Of a DNA stretch of 64,000 bases, positions 26,985 to 35,707 are shown in pieces. Source of the stretch: Planktotalea frisia (GTDB lineage: Bacteria > Pseudomonadota > Alphaproteobacteria > Rhodobacterales > Rhodobacteraceae). Position 1 is the first letter of the stretch, and every line of letters starts with the position of its first letter. The stretch is taken from the NCBI RefSeq assembly GCF_001890925.1, contig NZ_MLCB01000143.1:1-64000 (forward strand), read 5' to 3'. Under the pieces are notes generated by a model. That model was given only the letters and a program-made list of their open reading frames with translations, did no database searches and was not told where the DNA came from. The position numbers and the translations under genes are program-made.

Positions 26985-27851
26985 ATGAGCTATGATCTTT
27001 ATATCGGCGATTACGCCTATTCGAGCTGGTCCCTTCGCGGGTGGCTGCTTGTTCACCGTTTCGGGCTAAACGCGCGAAACATCATGATCCCTTTTTCCAA
27101 GCAAGACGTTGCAGAACAGATGGCCGATATCGGCACGGCGCGCACCGTGCCAACACTGGTCTGCAACGATGGGGCTGTCGTGTCCGAGTCCGCTGCAATT
27201 GCAGAAGAACTCGCGGTACGTCATCCTGATGCTGGCATCTGGCCCAGTGATCCAAAAGCGCGCGCAACAGCACGCACTTTACTAGCTGAGATGGCTAGCG
27301 GGTTCACAGCACTTCGCGGCGATTGCCCGATGAGCTTGCGCGTGTGCTACTCAGATGCCGCGCCGTCTGGCGCTGTCCTTGCTGACCTTGCACGCCTCGA
27401 AGAAATTTGGAGCAACGCACGTGCCCAGCGCACTTCTGATGGGCCTTGGTTGCTCGGCGAATACTCGGCAGCGGATGCATTTTTTGCACCTGTTGCAGGT
27501 CGCATCGCTGGATACTCTCTTCCTGTTGGGGCCGATGCCGCCGCTTACGTTGCAGCGCATCTGGCCGATCCAGCGTTCCGGCGTTGGCGCGCAATGGGTC
27601 TTGTACATGGCCCCGATCTTCCTTGGTATCGCAAGGACTATCCACAATCTGATTGGCCCGGTCCCACGCCGCGCGCTGCCAAAGCGGTTGAGGCTGAAAC
27701 ATCTGAGAACGACAAATGCCCCTACTCTGGCAAAACACCGACACAATTCATGGAAATGGACGGTCGCACATTCGGTTTTTGCAATCCTTTCTGCCGCGAT
27801 AAAACCGTCGCTGACCCAGAGGCTTGGCCAGCATTCATGGCTCTTGTCTAG
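26985..27851 (+). CDS. Glutathione S-transferase with C-terminal cysteine domain
   Basis: The 288-residue protein has a GST fold: thioredoxin-like N-terminal part (MSYDLYIGDYAYSSWSLRGWLLVHRFGL, then VPTLVCNDGAVVSESAAIAEELA with the glutathione-binding VPTL and ES motif) and an alpha-helical C-terminal domain. From about residue 240 a tail not part of a GST follows: CPYSGK (C245), then about 20 residues later GFCNPFCRDK (C266, C270) and DPEAWPAFMALV. This looks like a YHS/TRASH-type metal-binding unit with one of four ligands changed to serine. It may coordinate a metal or form a disulfide. It stands alone upstream of comM. Confidence 0.85.
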   Translation: MSYDLYIGDYAYSSWSLRGWLLVHRFGLNARNIMIPFSKQDVAEQMADIGTARTVPTLVCNDGAVVSESAAIAEELAVRHPDAGIWPSDPKARATARTLLAEMASGFTALRGDCPMSLRVCYSDAAPSGAVLADLARLEEIWSNARAQRTSDGPWLLGEYSAADAFFAPVAGRIAGYSLPVGADAAAYVAAHLADPAFRRWRAMGLVHGPDLPWYRKDYPQSDWPGPTPRAAKAVEAETSENDKCPYSGKTPTQFMEMDGRTFGFCNPFCRDKTVADPEAWPAFMALV

Positions 27852-27872
27852 AATTCGTTTACCTTTCTTAAA

Positions 27873-27913
27873 GGGTTTCTCCGTTACGCCACTATGGTTA
27901 ACCGGAGAAACCC
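27873..27913 (+). promoter_or_regulatory. Hairpin masking the comM ribosome binding site
   Basis: GGGTTTCTCCG (27873-27883) and CGGAGAAACCC (27903-27913) are perfect 11-base inverted repeats with a 19-base loop. The second arm contains the ribosome binding site GGAG of comM, nine bases before the ATG at 27917. If it forms in RNA it would block translation. It has no T-run, so a terminator for the GST gene is unlikely. Confidence 0.6.
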
Positions 27914-27916
27914 AAC

Positions 27917-29431
27917 ATGGTCGCACACGCCTACACAGTCGCATTCGAAGGCGTCAGCGCGCGCTCTGTTGAAGTGCAATGCGCCGTGACGCCGGGCTTG
28001 CCGGCATTCTCTATCGTTGGATTGCCTGACAAAGCCGTTTCCGAAGCCCGCGACCGCGTCCGTGCTGCTCTTTCGTCAATGTCCATCGCGCTGCCGTCCA
28101 AGCGGATCACCATTAACCTTTCTCCTGCGGATTTGCCCAAAGAAGGGTCGCATTTCGATCTGCCTATCGCCTTGGCGCTCCTCGCCGCGCTTGATATTTT
28201 GCCAGCCGACGAGATTGAGCGCACGATTTCTTTGGGCGAGCTTTCCCTTGACGGAGCATTGGTTCCCGTCGTCGGAGCACTCCCTGCCGCGATGACCGCT
28301 GCCCGCGAAGAACGCACTCTTTTATGTCCAGCTGCCTCTGGCGCTGAAGCGGCCTGGGTCGGTGCTGCGCAAGTGATTGCCGCCAAAACACTGGCCGATG
28401 TAATCCGGCATTTCACAGGTCAAAGCCCCCTCTCACCCGCAGAGCCAGGGACGGTTTCGGACATTGGAACAGGCAAAGATTTACGAGATGTTAAAGGACA
28501 AGAGCGCGCCAAACGTGCGCTCGAAATCGCAGCCGCCGGGCGTCATCACATCCTGTTGGTCGGAACACCCGGTTCTGGAAAATCCATGCTTGCTGCGCGT
28601 TTGCCGGGGCTTTTGCCACCGCTCAGCCCTATGGAGGCGTTGGAGACATCCATGATCCATTCGCTTTCTGGCTTGCTTGATGAAGGGGGTATTTCCCGCG
28701 TACGCCCTTTTCGCGAACCGCATCACACAGCGTCGATGCCAGCAATAATTGGGGGCGGCCGCAGTGCAAAACCGGGCGAAGTGTCCCTCGCGCATAACGG
28801 TGTTTTGTTCATGGATGAGTTTCCAGAATTCCCGCGCCAAGTTTTGGAAACCTTGCGCCAACCCATAGAAACTGGCGAGGTCATGATCGCGCGCGCGAAT
28901 GCGCATATCAAATACCCTTGCCGCTTCATGCTCGTTGCCGCTGCCAATCCGTGTCGCTGCGGCTATGCCTTTGATCCAGCAAGGGCGTGTTCGAAAATGC
29001 CGCTTTGCGCGCAAGATTATATGGGTCGCATCTCTGGTCCGCTCATGGACCGTTTTGATTTGCGCGTTGAAGTGCCGCCAGTCCATTTTACCGATCTTGA
29101 TCTTCCCAACTCGGGCGAGCGTAGCGAAGATATCGCCAAACGCGTCAGCGCCGCACGCGCGGTGCAAGATACACGATACGAAAAACATAACTGGATACGC
29201 ACGAACGCCGATGCAGACGGCGAAGTGCTGAAAAGCGCCACCCAGCTTTGCACTGAAGGAAAAGCGTTTTTGACCAAAGGCGCCGAGCGTTTTGGGCTTA
29301 GTGCACGCGGGTATCATCGCATTCTTAGGGTGGCGCGCACGATTGCGGATCTTGATCAACACGAATGCATTGCCCCTGCACATATTGCAGAGGCGTTAAG
29401 TTTTCGGCTTTCCAGCTTTGAAACTGTGTGA
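27917..29431 (+). CDS. comM: ComM/YifB-type Mg chelatase-like AAA+ ATPase
   Basis: The 504-residue protein is full-length. Residues about 1-170 form the N-terminal Lon-protease-like subunit (VQCAVTPGLPAFSIVGLPDKAVSEARDRVRAAL), then AAA+ with Walker A LLVGTPGSGKSMLAARLPGLLPPL, Walker B GVLFMDEFPEF, and RFMLVAAANPCRCGYAFDPARAC. The C-terminal region carries LSARGYHRILRVARTIADLD. In Vibrio, ComM promotes branch migration during natural transformation; the family is broadly conserved in bacteria. Its translation may be controlled by the hairpin at 27873-27913. It abuts gshB tail to tail. Confidence 0.93.
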   Translation: MVAHAYTVAFEGVSARSVEVQCAVTPGLPAFSIVGLPDKAVSEARDRVRAALSSMSIALPSKRITINLSPADLPKEGSHFDLPIALALLAALDILPADEIERTISLGELSLDGALVPVVGALPAAMTAAREERTLLCPAASGAEAAWVGAAQVIAAKTLADVIRHFTGQSPLSPAEPGTVSDIGTGKDLRDVKGQERAKRALEIAAAGRHHILLVGTPGSGKSMLAARLPGLLPPLSPMEALETSMIHSLSGLLDEGGISRVRPFREPHHTASMPAIIGGGRSAKPGEVSLAHNGVLFMDEFPEFPRQVLETLRQPIETGEVMIARANAHIKYPCRFMLVAAANPCRCGYAFDPARACSKMPLCAQDYMGRISGPLMDRFDLRVEVPPVHFTDLDLPNSGERSEDIAKRVSAARAVQDTRYEKHNWIRTNADADGEVLKSATQLCTEGKAFLTKGAERFGLSARGYHRILRVARTIADLDQHECIAPAHIAEALSFRLSSFETV

Positions 29432-30367
29432 CTAGGCGCGTTTTGCCTCAATCGCCTGCCAAATTTTTTCGGCAATGTTGACCCCGTCAAAGCGCTCAAG
29501 CTCTTGGATACCCGTAGGGGACGTTACATTGATTTCAGTCAAATAGTCGCCAATCACATCAATCCCGACAAAGACCTGTCCCTTTGCACGCAAAAGCGGA
29601 CCGATGCGCGCACAAATTTCGAGATCACGCTCAGTCAGCCCAACTTTCTCAGGGCGCCCGCCCACATGCATGTTTGAACGCGTTTCGCCTTTGGCGGGGA
29701 CACGGTTGATCGCGCCCACGGGTTCCCCATCTACAAGGATCACACGTTTGTCGCCGTTGGACACATCGGGGAGGAATTTCTGCACGATCAGAGGCTCTCG
29801 GCTGAACCCCGTGAACAACTCGTGCAGCGACGTGAGATTGCGATCATTCGCATCGAGCCTGAATACGCCCGCACCCCCATTACCGTATAGCGGCTTGAGG
29901 ATGACATCTTGATGTTTGGCTTTGAACGCCTTGATCGTCTCCAAATCGCGCGCAATTGTCGTGGGTGGCGTTAGGTCAGGAAAATCAAGGACCAACAGTT
30001 TTTCAGGATAGTTGCGCACCCAAAACGGGTCATTCACCACAAGCGTCTCAGGATGCACCCGATCCAAAATATGCGTCGTTGTGATGTAGTTCATATCAAA
30101 AGGCGGATCTTGGCGCAGCCAAATGACATCCATTTCAGAAAGATCAATTTCGCGTTCTTGTCCTAGATGAACATGATCCCCTTGGATGCGTTGAACGGTG
30201 AAATCATGCCCACGCGCGGTGACGCGGCCCTCTTCATAAGCAAGCTTATCGGGGGCATAGTAGAACAACTCATGCCCACGCGATTGCGCCTCTTCAGCCA
30301 AGCGAAATGAGCTATCAGCGTCAATGTTGACGTCTGTGATCGGGTCCATTTGAAATGCGATTTTCAT
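29432..30367 (-). CDS. gshB: Glutathione synthetase
   Basis: It makes glutathione from gamma-glutamylcysteine and glycine with ATP. The 311-residue ATP-grasp enzyme shows [104 protein letters not shown] and the final [24 protein letters not shown] took the ATG at 30367, the usual GshB start. It lies downstream of yraN-rsmI on the same strand and converges with comM. Confidence 0.97.
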   Translation of the reverse strand: MKIAFQMDPITDVNIDADSSFRLAEEAQSRGHELFYYAPDKLAYEEGRVTARGHDFTVQRIQGDHVHLGQEREIDLSEMDVIWLRQDPPFDMNYITTTHILDRVHPETLVVNDPFWVRNYPEKLLVLDFPDLTPPTTIARDLETIKAFKAKHQDVILKPLYGNGGAGVFRLDANDRNLTSLHELFTGFSREPLIVQKFLPDVSNGDKRVILVDGEPVGAINRVPAKGETRSNMHVGGRPEKVGLTERDLEICARIGPLLRAKGQVFVGIDVIGDYLTEINVTSPTGIQELERFDGVNIAEKIWQAIEAKRA

Positions 30368-30433
30368 GTGCGCGCCTTTGGTCAGTTCCACATCTACATG
30401 GAGCAGCGCATCAGCCTGTGCAATGGCAAGCCC

Positions 30434-30802
30434 TCAGAAATCCCCAATGGCGTTTTCCAAAATATGCACTTCGCCAAAACAATTTACAAATGCAGCGTCA
30501 ACACGCATGGGAGTGAGAGAGCCCTTTGGCTGCGTCCCTAAATATTCTTCAGCCGCGAGACATATGCGATGCTGCTGGCGGGATGAAATACGTCGTGCTG
30601 CATCAGAGAAATTACGCGCCTTTTTGACCTCAACAAAGACAACTTGGTCGCCGTCCTTAAAAATAAGATCAATCTCGCCCGCTTTTCCACGCCAACGCTG
30701 AGCAGCAAGGCTATGACCGCGGTGCGCATAGTCTGCTGCAACCTGAAATTCTGCGTTAGCCCCTGCAAGATTTGCAGTTTTACCCATCAGTTTCTTGTTC
30801 AT
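30434..30802 (-). CDS. YraN (UPF0102) family nuclease-like protein
   Basis: The 122-residue protein has the PD-(D/E)XK-like core of the UPF0102 family: GHSLAAQRWRGKAGEIDLIFKDGDQVVFVEVKKARNF, with E and K residues of the metal site. Function is unknown; it may act on Holliday junctions or other DNA structures, as inferred from the fold. The start is either ATG 30802 (MNKKLMG) or ATG 30787 (MGKTANLAG); both overlap the end of rsmI, so translation is coupled. The rsmI-yraN-gshB order matches many Proteobacteria. Confidence 0.9.
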   Translation of the reverse strand: MNKKLMGKTANLAGANAEFQVAADYAHRGHSLAAQRWRGKAGEIDLIFKDGDQVVFVEVKKARNFSDAARRISSRQQHRICLAAEEYLGTQPKGSLTPMRVDAAFVNCFGEVHILENAIGDF

Positions 30803-31655
30803 TATCGCGATCCAACCCTAGCGCCAATTGATAAACCTTGCGGCGCGGCAGCCCATGTGCCCCCGCCACCATTTCTGAAGCATCGCGAACCGTCATACGA
30901 GCAAGCGCATCCCTCAGGTCCGCTTCTAGATCAGAGGCGTTAACAGTTGATTGACCTGCACGGTCAATAATCACGACAATTTCGCCTTTCACCGGTTTTT
31001 CTTTCAAAGATTGTGCCAGTTCACTCAAAGATCCCCGCCGGACTTCTTCAAATTTCTTGGTCAATTCACGACACACAGCAGCCGCGCGATCCCCTAAAAC
31101 TGTCTCGCAATCGACGAGCATTGCAGCGACTCGCTTGGGCGATTCGTAGAAAACGAGCGTGGCTGGAACCTCGCGCAGGGCTTCAATCGCGGAAATCCGC
31201 GCAGATTTAGAGTTGGGTAAGAACCCGGCAAACAAAAATTTATCAGTCGGCAATCCGGCAAGAGTTAACGCAGTTGCAATCGCCGTAGGCCCCGGAGCCG
31301 AGGTAACAAGATACCCCTCTTCGGATGCCTGCTTGGAAAGATCGTATCCAGGGTCCGCAATCAGCGGCGTTCCAGCTTCGCTCGCATAAGCAACAGATCG
31401 CCCTTGCGCCAAGAATTGCATGAGTTTGGGCCGTGCGCGTGCGCCATTGTGATCGTGATAAGACAACATCGGGCGATCCCCTAAAGCTATGCCGTGGATG
31501 TCCATCAAGCGGCGCATGGTGCGTGTGTCCTCAGCCGCCAAAACATCTGCAGACGCAAGGATATCAAGGGCACGCAAAGTGATGTCTCGCGCTGTCCCGA
31601 TAGGCGTTGCAACGAAGTACAAACCTGCGGCCAAATTCACTGTCTTTGCATTCAC
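30780..31655 (-). CDS. rsmI: 16S rRNA (cytidine(1402)-2'-O)-methyltransferase
   Basis: It methylates the 2'-hydroxyl of C1402 in 16S rRNA using S-adenosylmethionine. The 291-residue tetrapyrrole-methyltransferase-fold protein has LYFVATPIGTARDITLRALDILASADVLAAEDTRTMRRL, LSYHDHNG, VAYASEAGTPLIADPGYDLSKQA and APGPTAIATALTLAGLPTDKFLFAGFLP. The start is GTG at 31655 in this frame; an ATG four bases further is out of frame. It diverges from the LpoA-like gene 85 bases away. Confidence 0.96.
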   Translation of the reverse strand: MNAKTVNLAAGLYFVATPIGTARDITLRALDILASADVLAAEDTRTMRRLMDIHGIALGDRPMLSYHDHNGARARPKLMQFLAQGRSVAYASEAGTPLIADPGYDLSKQASEEGYLVTSAPGPTAIATALTLAGLPTDKFLFAGFLPNSKSARISAIEALREVPATLVFYESPKRVAAMLVDCETVLGDRAAAVCRELTKKFEEVRRGSLSELAQSLKEKPVKGEIVVIIDRAGQSTVNASDLEADLRDALARMTVRDASEMVAGAHGLPRRKVYQLALGLDRDNEQETDG

Positions 31656-31740
31656 CTCTGGACCCGCCTTTCATGACGTTTATTATACCGCCAAAGTGAC
31701 GGCGCAGCTCAGCAGCCGGTCTTCAGGGGGTTACTTAACT

Positions 31741-32931
31741 ATGTTTGCTTTTTTGGGCTCTGCCCGCAAGGCGCTGACGCGCGGTGTTATTTTGTCTGGT
31801 GCATTGGCTCTAGCAGCCTGCCAACCGCTTGCACAAGTGGGCGGCGCATTAACAGGTGGTGGCGCAGGCCCAACGATTGACACGTCTGCGCCAGTTCGCG
31901 TCGCACTATTGGTTCCCAAATCGAGCAGCGGAGCGGCGCCTGTTGGCAAATCTCTCGAAAACTCAGCACGCTTGGCGATAGCTGACCTGACGAGCGTGAA
32001 GATTGATTTGCGTGTTTATGACACAGCGGGTTCCACAGAACAGGCAGCAGCGCTTGCACAAAAGGCTGTCGCAGATGGTGCACAGATCATTCTAGGGCCC
32101 TTGTTCGCCGACGCGGCAAATGCCGCGGGCGTAGCGGTTGCTGAGGCAAATGTGAATATTCTCAGCTTCTCTAACAACACGTCCATCGCAGGCGGCAACG
32201 TCTTTGTGCTGGGGCCAACGTTCGAGAATACAGCAAATCGCATCATGGGTTTTGCCAAACGTCAGGGTAAATCCAAGGTCGTCATCGCGCATCCGAACAA
32301 CATTGAAGGTCAGTTCGGCCGCAACGCAGTCCAGCAAGCCGCCGCGCGCCATGGCATCGAAGTGGCTTCTGTAAACGGGTTCGAGTTCAGCCAGCCGGGC
32401 GTTGTCGCGGTCGTGCCCCAGATCAAGGCAGCCTTGGCCAGCACGGGCGCGGATACGTTGATGCTTACATCCAATTCCGCAGGCGCATTACCTTTGCTTG
32501 CGCAAATGTTGCCGGAAGCAGGCGTGAACCCAAGCAGCATTCAATATACAGGCTTAGGTCGCTGGGACGTTCCAGCCCAAACGCGCGAATTGCCGGGCTT
32601 GCAAAATGGCTGGTTCACAATGCCAGATCAAGCACAGATCCAGAACTTTGAAGCACGCTACACGCAGGCTTACGGCACAGCACCACACCAGTTGGCAGGA
32701 CTTGCGTATGATGGCATTGCGGCAATCGGCGCGCTTGTCGAAGCAGGCAATCGTAAAGCATTGACTGCAGACGCATTAACGCAAGGGGCAGGCTTCCAAG
32801 GGGTTGCGGGTGCCTTCCGTTTGCGCCCCAATGGAACAAACGAGCGCGCGCTTTCTGTTGCGATGGTGCGAGACAAACAGGTGGTAATCATTGACCCGGC
32901 CCCAACCAAATTCGCAGGCCCAGGATTCTGA
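31741..32931 (+). CDS. LpoA-like penicillin-binding protein activator lipoprotein
   Basis: The 396-residue protein is an outer-membrane-type lipoprotein (lipobox LALAAC, Cys at about 27) followed by a periplasmic type-1 binding-protein fold: VRVALLVPKSSSGAAPVGKSLENSARLAIADL, AQIILGPLFADAANAAGVAVAEANVNILSFSNNTSIAGGNVFVLGPT and DTLMLTSNSAGALPLLAQMLPEAG. Its neighbour rsmI and this lipoprotein are paired in many Proteobacteria, where LpoA activates the peptidoglycan synthase PBP1a. Activator function is inferred by context. Ribosome binding site GGGGG precedes the ATG at 31741; longer upstream frames overlap rsmI. Confidence 0.9.
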   Translation: MFAFLGSARKALTRGVILSGALALAACQPLAQVGGALTGGGAGPTIDTSAPVRVALLVPKSSSGAAPVGKSLENSARLAIADLTSVKIDLRVYDTAGSTEQAAALAQKAVADGAQIILGPLFADAANAAGVAVAEANVNILSFSNNTSIAGGNVFVLGPTFENTANRIMGFAKRQGKSKVVIAHPNNIEGQFGRNAVQQAAARHGIEVASVNGFEFSQPGVVAVVPQIKAALASTGADTLMLTSNSAGALPLLAQMLPEAGVNPSSIQYTGLGRWDVPAQTRELPGLQNGWFTMPDQAQIQNFEARYTQAYGTAPHQLAGLAYDGIAAIGALVEAGNRKALTADALTQGAGFQGVAGAFRLRPNGTNERALSVAMVRDKQVVIIDPAPTKFAGPGF

Positions 32932-32938
32932 GCCTAAG

Positions 32939-35707
32939 GTGAAAGTAACACTCTCTGCGCCGGACGATCTGATCTGTCCGGCGCAAGACATCTTTGATCA
33001 GACTGTTATTGTGGCAGCGATCAATCATGACATTGCACAGAGCACATCTGCGATGGACACGCGTAAAGCAGTGGTCAAACATTTGAACGCCGCGCGCGAT
33101 ATCGGGATGAAAGTCATTGCGGATCGTTTTGGGGCCGAGCCGTTTCTTGCACGGCGCATGACGCGCTCTTATACCTATCTGACTGATTGCCTTGTCAAAA
33201 TCGCGTTTGAAGTCGCAACACAAGTGCTGCATCCATTGCCCAACCCGACCGAGCAGGAACGCATAGCAGTTATTGCTGTTGGTGGTTACGGTCGCGGCGA
33301 GATGGCTCCGCAATCCGACGTAGATTTGTTGTTTATCACGCCTTACAAGATAACGCCTTGGGCGGAGAGCGTGATCGAATCCATGCTCTACATCCTATGG
33401 GACTTGCGCCTGAAAGTTGGACACTCAAGCCGCACAATTCCCGACTGTATCCGGCTTGGTGGTGAAGATTTCACCATTCGCACAGCAATGCTGGAGCACC
33501 GTTATTTGACCGGTGATACCCCTTTGGCGGAAAAACTCGAAACGCGGCTCTGGGAGGATCTTTTCTCAGGCTCTTCACGTGAGTTCATCGAAGCAAAGCT
33601 AGAAGAGCGCGAGATACGCCACAATAAACAAGGCGGGCAGCGCTACGTTGTCGAGCCCAATGTCAAAGAGGGCAAGGGCGGTCTGCGCGACCTGCAATCG
33701 CTATTTTGGATCGCAAAGTATGTGCATGGCGTGCAAGATGTTGCCGACCTTGTCGCCGTTGGTGTCTTTACGGATGACGATTTCAAAACCTTTGAAGACG
33801 CGGAGACCTTTTTGTGGGCTGTGCGTGGGCATCTTCATCTTATCGCGCGTCGTCCAATGGAGCAGCTTACCTTCGATCTGCAGGTCGAAGTGGCTGCAAA
33901 GATGGGCTACAAAGACGCACGCGGGCGGCGTGATGTAGAAATCTTTATGCAAGATTTCTTCCGGCATGCCACAGCTGTCGGCGATCTTACCCGCATATTC
34001 CTAACAAAACTCGAAGCGATGCACGCCAAAAGCGAGCCTTTGCTGGAACGTATTTTCCGTCGTCGCCCAAAGATGAAAGCAGGATATATTGTCGTGCACG
34101 GGCGTCTTGCTATTGCCGATCCTGACGCGTTCATGAGCGACAAACTCAACATTCTGCGTCTGTTCGAAGAAGCATTGCGCACGGGAATGTTGATCCATCC
34201 GGATGCTATGCTTTTGCTCAAAGCCAATCTGCCTTTGATCGACGATGCGATGCGCAATGACCCTGAAGCGCGGCGCATTTTCCTTGATTTGATGCTCAAA
34301 CACGGAAATCCAGAACGCGCTTTGCGGCGCATGAATGAGTTGGGCGTACTGGGCGCATTTATCCCCGAGTTCGAAGTCATCGTCGCGATGATGCAATTCA
34401 ATATGTATCACCACTACACAGTGGATGAGCATACGATCCAATGCATCCGCAACTTGTTCGAAATCGAAAGCGGTGATCTCGAAGAAGAGCTGCCAATCTC
34501 TACCGAAATTCTGACCAAAGATATCAATCGCAAGGTTCTTTATGTCGCCATGCTTTTGCACGATATCGGCAAAGGACGCCAAGAAGATCACTCGATCCTC
34601 GGGGCGCAGATCGCGCGCAAAGTTGCGCCGCGACTTGGGCTGAACAAAGCTGACTCTGAAACTGTGGAATGGCTGGTACGCTACCACTTGCTCATGTCTG
34701 ACATGGCGCAGAAACGCGATATTGCTGATCCACGTACCGTTCGAGGTTTTGCAAAGGCCGTTAAGGACGTTAAAAGGCTCGATCTGCTAACGGTTCTCAC
34801 TGTCTGTGATATTCGCGGCGTTGGGCCTGATACGTGGAACAATTGGAAAGCGGTTCTGATCCGCGCGCTTTACCGTCAGACGCGCCATGCGCTTGAAAAT
34901 GGGCTTGAAGATCTCAACCGCGAACAACGTGGTACAGATGCGAAACGCGCGCTGCGCGAAGCGCTTGTGGATTGGCCCAAAAAGGACCTCAAGATCGAGA
35001 CCGCCCGCCACTACGCCCCGTATTGGCAAGGTTTTCACATCACAGCTCATGTCATTTTCGCGCGGCTTTTACGCGATATCGAAACAGGCAAGATCGCTAT
35101 TGATATCCACCCCGATGAAGATCGGGACGCAACCCGTGTTTGCTTTGCACTGGAAGATCACCCGGGTATTTTCTCTCGCTTGGCAGGTGCACTTGCGCTG
35201 GTTGGCGCGAATGTTGTGGATGCGCGCACGTTTACATCAAACGATGGCTACGCCACTGCCGCGTTCTGGATCCAAGACGGCGATGATGGCCCCTACGAGA
35301 AAGCGCGCATTCCTCGTCTGAGAAAAATGATCGAAAGGACCTTGAGCGGCGAAGTCGTCGCAAAGGATGCTATTGTAGATCGCGACAAAATTAAAAAGCG
35401 CGAACGCGCGTTTAAAGTCCCGACGCATATCATTTTTGATAATGACGGCTCAGAGATTTATACAATCATCGAAGTCGACACGCGGGATCGGCCCGGTCTG
35501 CTCTATGATTTGACCCGCTGCCTTGCCAGTATGAACGTCTATATTTCCTCTGCTGTGATTGCGACTTACGGTGAACAAGTCGTGGATACGTTCTATGTAA
35601 AGGATATGTTCGGTTTGAAATACCACGCCGCAAGCAAGCAACGCTCACTTGAGAAAAAGCTGCGCGAAGCAATTTCGCAAGGTGCTGAGAGGGCCAAGAA
35701 CGCATGA
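32939..35707 (+). CDS. glnD: [Protein-PII] uridylyltransferase GlnD
   Basis: This bifunctional sensor of glutamine uridylylates and deuridylylates PII proteins to control nitrogen metabolism. Domains in order: nucleotidyltransferase (about 100-220; VGGYGRGEMAPQSDVDLLFI), GlnD linker domain, HD domain (KVLYVAMLLHDIGKGRQEDH, about 525-555) and two C-terminal ACT repeats (CFALEDHPGIFSRLAGALA and IIEVDTRDRPGLLYDLTRCLA). I favour the GTG at 32939, seven bases after the upstream stop; an in-frame TTG at 32891 would overlap the lipoprotein gene. The product is 922 residues. It is coupled to murJ by ATGA. Confidence 0.95.
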   Translation: MKVTLSAPDDLICPAQDIFDQTVIVAAINHDIAQSTSAMDTRKAVVKHLNAARDIGMKVIADRFGAEPFLARRMTRSYTYLTDCLVKIAFEVATQVLHPLPNPTEQERIAVIAVGGYGRGEMAPQSDVDLLFITPYKITPWAESVIESMLYILWDLRLKVGHSSRTIPDCIRLGGEDFTIRTAMLEHRYLTGDTPLAEKLETRLWEDLFSGSSREFIEAKLEEREIRHNKQGGQRYVVEPNVKEGKGGLRDLQSLFWIAKYVHGVQDVADLVAVGVFTDDDFKTFEDAETFLWAVRGHLHLIARRPMEQLTFDLQVEVAAKMGYKDARGRRDVEIFMQDFFRHATAVGDLTRIFLTKLEAMHAKSEPLLERIFRRRPKMKAGYIVVHGRLAIADPDAFMSDKLNILRLFEEALRTGMLIHPDAMLLLKANLPLIDDAMRNDPEARRIFLDLMLKHGNPERALRRMNELGVLGAFIPEFEVIVAMMQFNMYHHYTVDEHTIQCIRNLFEIESGDLEEELPISTEILTKDINRKVLYVAMLLHDIGKGRQEDHSILGAQIARKVAPRLGLNKADSETVEWLVRYHLLMSDMAQKRDIADPRTVRGFAKAVKDVKRLDLLTVLTVCDIRGVGPDTWNNWKAVLIRALYRQTRHALENGLEDLNREQRGTDAKRALREALVDWPKKDLKIETARHYAPYWQGFHITAHVIFARLLRDIETGKIAIDIHPDEDRDATRVCFALEDHPGIFSRLAGALALVGANVVDARTFTSNDGYATAAFWIQDGDDGPYEKARIPRLRKMIERTLSGEVVAKDAIVDRDKIKKRERAFKVPTHIIFDNDGSEIYTIIEVDTRDRPGLLYDLTRCLASMNVYISSAVIATYGEQVVDTFYVKDMFGLKYHAASKQRSLEKKLREAISQGAERAKNA

